Of a stretch of DNA of 20,019 nucleotides, positions 13,825 through 20,019 are shown one piece after another; position 1 is the stretch's first letter, and every line of letters starts with the position of its first letter. The notes beneath the pieces are model-generated. The model did no database searches. It saw nothing but the letters and a program-made list of their open reading frames with translations, and was not told the DNA's origin. This DNA is from Chitinophagaceae bacterium (GTDB lineage: Bacteria; Bacteroidota; Bacteroidia; Chitinophagales; Chitinophagaceae): the NCBI GenBank assembly GCA_013205585.1, contig JABMML010000180.1:1-20019 (forward strand), given 5' to 3'. The translations under genes were made by a program, and so were the position numbers.

Positions 13825-16803
13825 TTATTTCTTTTTTTCTTCACGGCCTAATGGACGAGTTTTTGCAAAGTCAACTAGTACTGGTGCCGCTACAAAGATA
13901 GAAGAGTAAGTACCAGTGATAACACCAATTAACATAGCGAATGCAAAACCTCTTGTTACTTCTCCACCAAAGATGAATAAGATTAAGATAGTTAAGAACA
14001 CAGTTAAGGATGTCATAATAGTACGACTCAATGTTTGGTTAATGGCTTTATTAATAATAGAAGCGTTGTCTGCACCTTTCATTAATTGGCTGTCCTCACG
14101 AATACGGTCATATACAATTATGGTATCGTTCATAGAGAAACCAATTACAGTTAATATTGCTGCAATAAAGTGTTGGTCAATCTCTAATGGGAAAGGAACC
14201 ACTCTTCTTAAGAAACTAAATACGATTAAAGTAACCAATACATCGTGTAATAGAGAGAAAATAGTTCCTAAAGAATATCTCCAATCACGGAAACGAATAA
14301 AGATATATAAACAAATAGCCATTATGGCAAAGATGGTTGCTTTCGTAGCACCTGCTTTTAAATCGTCAGATATAGTAGGTAATACTGTTTGAGAACTTTG
14401 CTTATACTGAGAATCGAATTCTTTTAAAGAAGTTCCTGCTGGTAATTGTTTCTCTAGTCCTTTAAATAATAAAGCTTCTACTTCTTCGTCAATATTATTG
14501 CCTTGCTCTTTAATTTTATAAGAAGTGGTAATGTTAATTTGGTTCTTAGAATCTACTGTTTTAATAATAGGAGACTCACCAAATACTTTTTTCAAGTCCT
14601 CTCTTACAGATTCAATATTCACCGCTTTGTTAAACTTAATAGTATAGCTTCTTCCTCCAGCAAATTCAACACCTTCGTCGAATCCGTTATAGAAACTAGC
14701 AATACCCATTACTAATACTACAGCAGATAACATATAAGCATACTTTCTGAATTCAATAAATTTGAAAGCAGCATGCTTAAAGATACCTCTTGAAATTTTT
14801 GTGAAATATTCGAAGTGTCTGTTTTTGCTTGTGTAGATATCGGTAATTAAACGAGATACTAAAATTCCGCAGAATAAAGAAAGTAAAATACCAATGATTT
14901 GCGTAGTAGCGAATCCAAGTACTGGACCTAAACCAAAGTAAGCCAAGATACAAGCTGTTAATAGGGTAGTAACGTGTGCATCCAATACTGGAGACATAGA
15001 ACGTTTGTAACCATCTGTGACAGCCAACTGATAACTTTTTCCTTTCGTTAATTCCTCTTTAATTCTTTCAAATATAATTACGTTGGTATCTACCGCCATA
15101 CCAATGGTTAATACTAAACCTGCAATACCAGGTGCTGTTAAAGTAAAACCTAAGGCACTTAATATACCAATAGTGAAAAGTAAGTTTAAGATTAATGCAA
15201 TGTTTGCTACCCAACCACCTGTATTAAAATATAATAACATTAAAGCGAAAATGACAAGGAAGGATATTCCAAATGCCATCGCACCACCTTGAATAGAAGC
15301 CAAACCTAAAGTAGGACCTACTAATTGCTCTTGTACAATTTTAGCAGGCGCTGGTAATTTACCACTCTCTAAAATTTCAGCTAAGTCTTGTGCTGTTTTT
15401 AAAGTATAGTTTCCAGAGATAGAAGAGTTACCTGTAGTAATAGCATCATTTACATTAGGCGCTGAATAAACAATATTATCAAGTACAATGGCAATAGGCT
15501 TGCCTACATTTTTAGAAGTCATCTTAGCCCAAATGCTGGTACCTAATTTATCCATATTCATTTTGATGGCTACTTTTCCTCTTTCATCAAAATCTTGTGC
15601 TGCATTGGCAACATGGTCACCTTCTAATTCTGCTTGACCATTATCTAAAGTTTTAATTGCATAAATAGGAACTACGTCTTTGCTTTTAGGATCTTCACTT
15701 TCATTTTTACCATACATAAATACCAAGTTCGATGGGAACTTAGATTTTACTTCTGGCAGGGCTAAATAAGCGTTTAGTTTACTTGTATCAGTTTTGAAAG
15801 TGTATCCAATTTCAGCAGGGTAAACAGATTGACCATTTTTTCCTTGAAAGGGTTGCGTAAACTGAACCATTTTTAATAAAGGATTTTTATTAAGGTTCAA
15901 TTTAGAAGTATCTGCTTTTATTAAACTACTCGTATCTGAAATTCCATTTAAACTTGCTTCAATAGCTTTATCGGCAGCAACAATTCCATTTTGAAGATCC
16001 CTATTCTCAAAAGTGTATACTTCAAAGAATTGAAGGTTAGCCGTAGATTGTAAATAAGAACGTACACGCTCTTTATCGTTCACACCTGCTAATTCAATAT
16101 TGATAATACCTTTAGCGGCATCTGGATTGATATTAGGAGAGGCTAGACCAAAGCGGTCAATACGCGTTCTTAAAATACGGTATGTATTATTGAAAGCCTG
16201 TGTCGATTGTTCTTTTAAGTAAGTAACGGCTGCGTCATCAGAAGCGTCGAACTTTAATTTACCATTACTTCTATTAGCAAATAAAGGAGCTAATTTACCT
16301 GTTGGGTTAATGGTCGCATATTCATCTTTGAATAAGGAAATTAAATCGGCACGGCTATTGGCTTTCTTTTGAACTGCATTGTTTAAGGCAGTATTGAAAG
16401 AAACGTCCTTGGTATAGTTGGCGAGTGATTTAATTAAACCATCTAAGCCCACTTCCATGGTTACACTCATACCACCTTGTAAATCAAGGCCTAGCATTAA
16501 TTCTTTTTCTTTAGCAGAGGCATAAGTAGTTAAGCCAAAAGCTAATTTAGTATCCTTGGTGCTATCTAATAACTTCTTATAATAAACTTTTTGAATATCG
16601 TTCAAGCTATCGTTGTATAATAATTGCTCTTCTTTATCAGAAGGGTATACCTGAGCTGCTTTTGGGAACTTTTTGATCCATGAACTAGCTTTCGCTTCCA
16701 TGGCTTTTTCGTGACTTCTTACGAACCAAGTAAATGACAATTGATAAAGACAAATTAAAATAAGCGCAATGGTGAAAAAGCGCACTAATCCTTTGAGTTG
16801 CAT
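13825..16803 (-). CDS. secDF: Fused protein translocase subunit SecDF
   Basis: This inner-membrane component of the Sec translocon uses proton flow to help pull proteins across the membrane. The 992 residues join SecD (about 1-660) and SecF (about 670-992), the usual Bacteroidota arrangement. Transmembrane helix 1 lies at about 7-27. MLGLDLQGGMSVTME near 103-117 begins the SecD periplasmic region. The first membrane block starts after about 500 and includes GMAVDTNVIIFERIKEEL with the proton-relay Asp. In SecF, EGVEFAGGRSYTIKF follows its first helix and FSMNDTIIVYDRIRE holds Asp893. The SecD periplasmic insert is long compared with E. coli SecD. A -7 element lies 29 nt upstream of the start. 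The FKBP lipoprotein gene precedes it by 71 bp. Confidence 0.96.
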   Translation of the reverse strand: MQLKGLVRFFTIALILICLYQLSFTWFVRSHEKAMEAKASSWIKKFPKAAQVYPSDKEEQLLYNDSLNDIQKVYYKKLLDSTKDTKLAFGLTTYASAKEKELMLGLDLQGGMSVTMEVGLDGLIKSLANYTKDVSFNTALNNAVQKKANSRADLISLFKDEYATINPTGKLAPLFANRSNGKLKFDASDDAAVTYLKEQSTQAFNNTYRILRTRIDRFGLASPNINPDAAKGIINIELAGVNDKERVRSYLQSTANLQFFEVYTFENRDLQNGIVAADKAIEASLNGISDTSSLIKADTSKLNLNKNPLLKMVQFTQPFQGKNGQSVYPAEIGYTFKTDTSKLNAYLALPEVKSKFPSNLVFMYGKNESEDPKSKDVVPIYAIKTLDNGQAELEGDHVANAAQDFDERGKVAIKMNMDKLGTSIWAKMTSKNVGKPIAIVLDNIVYSAPNVNDAITTGNSSISGNYTLKTAQDLAEILESGKLPAPAKIVQEQLVGPTLGLASIQGGAMAFGISFLVIFALMLLYFNTGGWVANIALILNLLFTIGILSALGFTLTAPGIAGLVLTIGMAVDTNVIIFERIKEELTKGKSYQLAVTDGYKRSMSPVLDAHVTTLLTACILAYFGLGPVLGFATTQIIGILLSLFCGILVSRLITDIYTSKNRHFEYFTKISRGIFKHAAFKFIEFRKYAYMLSAVVLVMGIASFYNGFDEGVEFAGGRSYTIKFNKAVNIESVREDLKKVFGESPIIKTVDSKNQINITTSYKIKEQGNNIDEEVEALLFKGLEKQLPAGTSLKEFDSQYKQSSQTVLPTISDDLKAGATKATIFAIMAICLYIFIRFRDWRYSLGTIFSLLHDVLVTLIVFSFLRRVVPFPLEIDQHFIAAILTVIGFSMNDTIIVYDRIREDSQLMKGADNASIINKAINQTLSRTIMTSLTVFLTILILFIFGGEVTRGFAFAMLIGVITGTYSSIFVAAPVLVDFAKTRPLGREEKKK

Positions 16804-16832
16804 AATAGTGTGGTTAACTGATTTTTAGTCGG

Positions 16833-16840
16833 CAAATATA
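16833..16840 (-). promoter_or_regulatory. -7 element for secDF
   Basis: Read on the minus strand this is TATATTTG, a match to TAnnTTTG, 29 nt before the secDF ATG. The expected TTTG about 20 bp further upstream is not present, so the promoter may be weak or activator-dependent. Confidence 0.45.
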
Positions 16841-16874
16841 ATGGAAAGAGGCCAAAATAAAGGCTAAAAAGCCA

Positions 16875-17342
16875 TTATTTTACCTTCGATAGGCTTACAT
16901 CAAAGTACAAGGGCGAATTGCCTGGAATCTCGCCACTTCCAGACGATCCATAGCCTAATGAAGACGGAATAAGTATTTTGATTTGGCCACCTTCACCTAT
17001 AAAGGGGAGGGCTATTTGCCAGCCTGGAATAAGATTATTCAAAGGATAAGTGATAGTGCCGCTGTCAAAGGTCTTATCGTTCATTAATTTACCAGTATAA
17101 GTGACTGTAATTGTGCTTGTTAGCTTGGGCTTATTGTTATTTCCTGCAGTAATTATTTGATATAAGACGCCAGATGGGTCTGATACATAGGTAATATTGT
17201 TCTTGGCAGCAAAGCTAGTCATTTGTTCTTTTTCACTAGCCGAGGACTTACTACAGCTGATTTGAACCAGCAGGCTAATGATGAACAAACTAGCAAGGGC
17301 TATATTTCTAAAAAAGGGGGTAAAAAGGTTTTTAGAGCGCAT
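16875..17342 (-). CDS. FKBP-type peptidyl-prolyl isomerase, probable lipoprotein
   Basis: It catalyses cis-trans isomerisation of prolyl bonds, probably in the periplasm or on the outer membrane. The 155-residue protein has a positively charged start (RSKN...R), a hydrophobic core and Cys30 in LLVQISC; the residue at -3 is Gln, so the lipobox is imperfect. The FKBP domain covers about 60-155: TVTYTGKLMNDKTFDS, the LIPGWQIALPFIGEGGQIKI loop, and IPSSLGYGSSGSGEIPGNSPLYFDV with the usual active-site residues. It starts 5 bp after the stop of the small membrane protein gene on the same strand, and secDF follows, so the three are probably expressed together as an export and folding group. Confidence 0.88.
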   Translation of the reverse strand: MRSKNLFTPFFRNIALASLFIISLLVQISCSKSSASEKEQMTSFAAKNNITYVSDPSGVLYQIITAGNNNKPKLTSTITVTYTGKLMNDKTFDSGTITYPLNNLIPGWQIALPFIGEGGQIKILIPSSLGYGSSGSGEIPGNSPLYFDVSLSKVK

Positions 17343-17347
17343 TTTGT

Positions 17348-17659
17348 TTATTTTTTATTTTTTAAGTGTTTTAATTCATTAAATCTTTGTTCGTTCATCT
17401 CGGAGGTAAACTGCTGATATATCCAAGCAAATCCAAAAGAGAATACTAAAATGGCTATCATAATCCATATTTCATTACCCCTCATATTAGCTATCATACT
17501 GGCCCTTTCATACCAGCCCGTTTTTGAAATGATAAGTATTAAAAGCCCTACACTTAAGCCAAAACTTAAACCTCTAAAAAAAGGTTTGCGTTTATAATGG
17601 GGTAGGGTTCTTTCTTTTTCCCATTGCAGGTAGAATTGTTCTTCTTCTGGGCTAATCAT
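17348..17659 (-). CDS. Small two-helix membrane protein of unknown function
   Basis: I do not recognise a family. From the ATG at 17659 it has 103 residues. A charged N terminus (SPEEEQFYLQWEKERTLPHY) is followed by two predicted transmembrane spans, about 27-46 (GLSFGLSVGLLILIISKTGW) and about 62-82 (NEIWIMIAILVFSFGFAWIY), and a lysine-rich tail. Both ends would be on the same side of the membrane. The frame extends two codons to a TTG at 17665, which lies in a -7-like sequence, so the ATG is preferred. Its stop is 5 bp before the FKBP start, which implies translational coupling and suggests a link to the FKBP lipoprotein or SecDF; that link is only contextual. Confidence 0.75.
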   Translation of the reverse strand: MISPEEEQFYLQWEKERTLPHYKRKPFFRGLSFGLSVGLLILIISKTGWYERASMIANMRGNEIWIMIAILVFSFGFAWIYQQFTSEMNEQRFNELKHLKNKK

Positions 17660-17774
17660 AGGCAAATTTATGCATTGATTCTTAAATTAGACATTCATTG
17701 CTTACATTTAATTTTCAAATGGATTTTGATTAAGCTTCCAATATAGCTGGATTAACAAAAATTAAAACTTGATT

Positions 17775-18473
17775 ATGAAATCTTTTTTTACAAAATGGGG
17801 ACTGACGCTTAGCTTAGTTGTCATTACTATTCATTTTTTAGCCCAATTTTTAGGGGAAGAATACAGACTAGTGGAGGCAATTAGTAAGGCTGTTTTCTTG
17901 CCTACTTTAATGATGTATTTATATGTTCAACCGAATGTATCTAGTAAGCCTGGAAAAAATTTAGTGATGATAGGTTTATTGGGGTCTTTTTTAGGAGATG
18001 TGTTTTTAATTTCAAAATCTCTTTTTATTCCAGGTATGGTTGCTTTTATGACAACCCATATTTTTAATATTATTTTTTTCAGTAAAATATATGGTTTAAA
18101 ACAGCCTAAATCAACACTGCTATTCGCCTCTTCCTTTTTATTGGTTAGCTTTTGTGTGTTTATTTATTTTCAATTAAGCACTGCCATAGGACCATTAATT
18201 TATCCCATATTAGTATATATGGCGCTAATTTGTTCAGCAGCATTAATGGCTATTCATATTGCTAATAATAAGCCCACTAAAATTATTGCGAATAATTTTT
18301 GGATACCAGGTATGTTATTTTTTATAGCATCTGATGCTATTTTAGCTTTTAATAAATTTGATTGGTCTATTAATGATCCTATTGAAAATATAGGACTAGT
18401 TATTATGATCACTTATGGATTAGCGCAGTTTTTATTAGTAAAAGGTTTCCAAATGTATTTTACAACAAAGTAA
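17775..18473 (+). CDS. YhhN-family (lysoplasmalogenase-like) membrane protein
   Basis: This is a polytopic membrane protein of 232 residues, hydrophobic almost throughout with about eight spans. GLLGSFLGDVFLISKSLFIPGMVAFMTTHIFNIIFF (about 66-101) is the family hallmark: GD in a helix, an FIPG turn and a conserved His. PGMLFFIASDAILAFNKF near the C terminus repeats a similar pattern with SD. Vertebrate TMEM86B in this family hydrolyses lysoplasmalogens; the bacterial role is poorly known, so that activity is not claimed here. The ATG at 17775 is chosen over a TTG two codons earlier. It stands alone, with no clear promoter element upstream, and ends before a strong terminator shared with groEL. 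Confidence 0.85.
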   Translation: MKSFFTKWGLTLSLVVITIHFLAQFLGEEYRLVEAISKAVFLPTLMMYLYVQPNVSSKPGKNLVMIGLLGSFLGDVFLISKSLFIPGMVAFMTTHIFNIIFFSKIYGLKQPKSTLLFASSFLLVSFCVFIYFQLSTAIGPLIYPILVYMALICSAALMAIHIANNKPTKIIANNFWIPGMLFFIASDAILAFNKFDWSINDPIENIGLVIMITYGLAQFLLVKGFQMYFTTK

Positions 18474-18512
18474 GTAAACGCTAAGGCTTAAAATTTATAT
18501 AATTAACCGCAT

Positions 18513-18548
18513 AAAAAAACCTCCTCGAAAAATCGAGGAGGTTTTTTT
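18513..18548. terminator. Strong two-way terminator between the yhhN-like gene and groEL
   Basis: A 16-bp perfect stem (18513-18528 with 18533-18548) closes on AAAA. The core is CCTCCTCGA/TCGAGGAGG, flanked by A and T runs, so it works for the convergent genes on both strands. Confidence 0.95.
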
Positions 18549-18580
18549 TATTACTTGATGCGATAAAATCGCTTTCAATA

Positions 18581-20019
18581 TTAGTAACCCATACCACCCA
18601 TGTCAGGTGCATGTCCACCACCTTGTGGAGCTGCAGATGGAGCTGGTTTATCAGCAATCACACACTCTGTTGTTAACAACATAGAAGCGATAGAAGCTGC
18701 ATTCTCTAGAGCAACTCTTGTTACTTTAGTAGGATCGATAACACCTGCTTTGAATAAGTTTTCGAAAACTTCTGTTCTTGCATTGAAACCAAAGTCGTCT
18801 TTGCCTTCTTTGATTCTTTGAACAACAATAGAACCTTCGATACCACTATTCTTAACAATCTGACGTAGTGGTTCTTCAATTGCACGACGTACAATTTGAA
18901 TACCTGTATTCTCATCTTCGTTAGCACCTTTTAATTTTTCTAAACTTGCAACGGCACGGATATAAGCCACACCACCACCTGGTACAATACCTTCTTCAAC
19001 TGCAGCACGTGTTGCGTGTAAAGCATCGTCTACACGATCCTTCTTTTCTTTCATTTCAGTTTCTGTTGCAGCTCCAACATATAAAACAGCTACACCACCA
19101 CTTAATTTTGCTAAACGCTCTTGTAATTTTTCTTTATCGTAATCAGAAGTTGTATTCTCGATCTGCGCTTTGATTTGATTTACACGAGAAGTGATATCCG
19201 CTTTTTTACCTTTACCACCCACGATCACTGTATTGTCTTTATCGATTGTGATAGAAGATGCTTGACCTAAATAAGTTAAGTCTGCATTTTCTAATTTAAA
19301 TCCTTGCTCTTCACTAATAACAGTACCTGCAGTTAGGATTGCAATATCAGTTAACATTTCTTTTCTTCTGTCACCAAAACCTGGTGCTTTTACAGCAGCA
19401 ACTTTAATAGTGCCACGTAATTTATTTACCACCAATGTAGCCATTGCTTCACCTTCTAAGTCTTCAGCGATGATCACTAATGGACGACTAGTTTGTGCCA
19501 CTTTCTCTAAAATATGTAAGATGTCTTTCATTGCTGAAATCTTCTTATCATAAATTAAGATATATGGATTTTGCATTTCTGCTTCCATTTTTTCGCTATT
19601 GGTAACGAAGTAAGGAGAAACGTATCCACGATCAAATTGCATACCTTCTACTACATCTACTGTCGTATCCGTTCCTTTTGCTTCTTCTACTGTGATCACA
19701 CCTTCTTTACCCACTTTGCTCATTGCAAGGGCAATTAATTTACCAATTTCATTATCGTTGTTCGCAGAAATAGAAGCGACTTGCTCAATCTTTTTAGCGT
19801 CGTTACCAACAGTTTGAGATTGTGCTTTTAAACTTGCAACTACTTTTTCTACTGCTTTATCAATACCACGCTTCAAATCCATTGGATTTGCGCCAGCAGT
19901 TACGTTTCTTAAACCTTCGCCAATAATAGCTTGTGCTAAAACAGTTGCAGTCGTTGTACCATCACCAGCTAAGTCGGCTGTTTTTGAAGCAACTTCTTTA
20001 ACCATTTGAGCACCTATAT
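18581..20019 (-). CDS. groL: Chaperonin GroEL (5' end beyond window)
   Basis: This is the 60-kDa chaperonin that, with GroES, folds proteins in an ATP-driven double-ring chamber. About 478 residues are present. The coding frame runs off the window edge in an [12 protein letters not shown] segment, and by comparison with E. coli roughly the first 65-70 residues lie outside. [13 protein letters not shown] is the ATP-binding motif. [19 protein letters not shown] is a family signature. The C terminus is [12 protein letters not shown], a Gly/Met-rich tail as in other group I chaperonins. groES would be expected just upstream, outside the window. Confidence 0.98.
   Translation of the reverse strand, partial: IGAQMVKEVASKTADLAGDGTTTATVLAQAIIGEGLRNVTAGANPMDLKRGIDKAVEKVVASLKAQSQTVGNDAKKIEQVASISANNDNEIGKLIALAMSKVGKEGVITVEEAKGTDTTVDVVEGMQFDRGYVSPYFVTNSEKMEAEMQNPYILIYDKKISAMKDILHILEKVAQTSRPLVIIAEDLEGEAMATLVVNKLRGTIKVAAVKAPGFGDRRKEMLTDIAILTAGTVISEEQGFKLENADLTYLGQASSITIDKDNTVIVGGKGKKADITSRVNQIKAQIENTTSDYDKEKLQERLAKLSGGVAVLYVGAATETEMKEKKDRVDDALHATRAAVEEGIVPGGGVAYIRAVASLEKLKGANEDENTGIQIVRRAIEEPLRQIVKNSGIEGSIVVQRIKEGKDDFGFNARTEVFENLFKAGVIDPTKVTRVALENAASIASMLLTTECVIADKPAPSAAPQGGGHAPDMGGMGY

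Noticed and set aside
13916..14392. 158-codon plus-strand open frame opposite secDF
   Set aside because: It is antisense to a well-conserved SecF region, and its composition is what the reverse of that region would give.
17663..17670. TAAATTTG on the minus strand, a -7-like element for the small membrane protein
   Set aside because: It is only 3 nt from the chosen ATG, which would make a leaderless transcript, and no -33 partner is at the right distance.
18721..18927. Short frames on both strands within groEL
   Set aside because: All are alternate frames of a highly conserved chaperonin gene.
1..20019. Novel defence, mobile or biosynthetic system
   Set aside because: Nearly every gene belongs to a known housekeeping family; no cassette of unknown genes, transposase, integrase or CRISPR repeat is present.

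Overview
The window is AT-rich chromosomal DNA from a member of the Bacteroidota (Bacteroidetes), most likely in or near the Chitinophagaceae. Four things point there: a fused SecDF, an Lgt with the long Bacteroidota layout and a variant core motif, bacillithiol genes, and several promoters of the Bacteroidota form (TTTG, about 20 bp, then TAnnTTTG) with no Shine-Dalgarno sequences. The content is mostly housekeeping. I see no phage, insertion-sequence transposase, CRISPR, tRNA or rRNA, and no defence-like cassette.

Layout. Bases 1-196 hold a terminator hairpin, an odd tryptophan-rich open frame on the minus strand, and the promoter of an arginine decarboxylase (197-1633). A bacilliredoxin follows (1803-2219), then lgt-yajQ (2333-3991), rpmE2 (4108-4359), and a plus-strand run of bshB1, aguB, aguA, an AmpD-like lipoprotein amidase, an acyl-CoA dehydrogenase and a YggS-family PLP protein (4484-10029). 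The strand then switches. A secreted M20 peptidase (10033-11325) and a methylmalonyl-CoA mutase catalytic subunit (11431-12999) lie on minus. A SufA/IscA-like Fe-S carrier (13115-13471) diverges from the mutase. A roughly 300-bp gene-free stretch full of inverted repeats follows. The minus-strand group is a small membrane protein, an FKBP lipoprotein and secDF (17659 down to 13825). A YhhN-family membrane protein (17775-18473) and groEL, cut by the window edge (18581-20019, minus), converge on a strong two-way terminator.

How the genes work together. SpeA-like decarboxylase, AguA and AguB make up a complete arginine to agmatine to N-carbamoylputrescine to putrescine route. BshB1 and the bacilliredoxin belong to bacillithiol synthesis and use. 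Lgt, SecDF, the two lipoproteins, the FKBP and GroEL belong to protein export, lipidation and folding. The acyl-CoA dehydrogenase and the mutase fit fatty-acid, branched-chain amino-acid and propionate breakdown.

The parts most worth a second look are non-coding: the inverted-repeat cluster at 13485-13727, a perfect 18-bp palindrome touching the promoter of the acyl-CoA dehydrogenase, a hairpin in the rpmE2 leader, and tandem repeats that run across the stop codons of speA and aguA.
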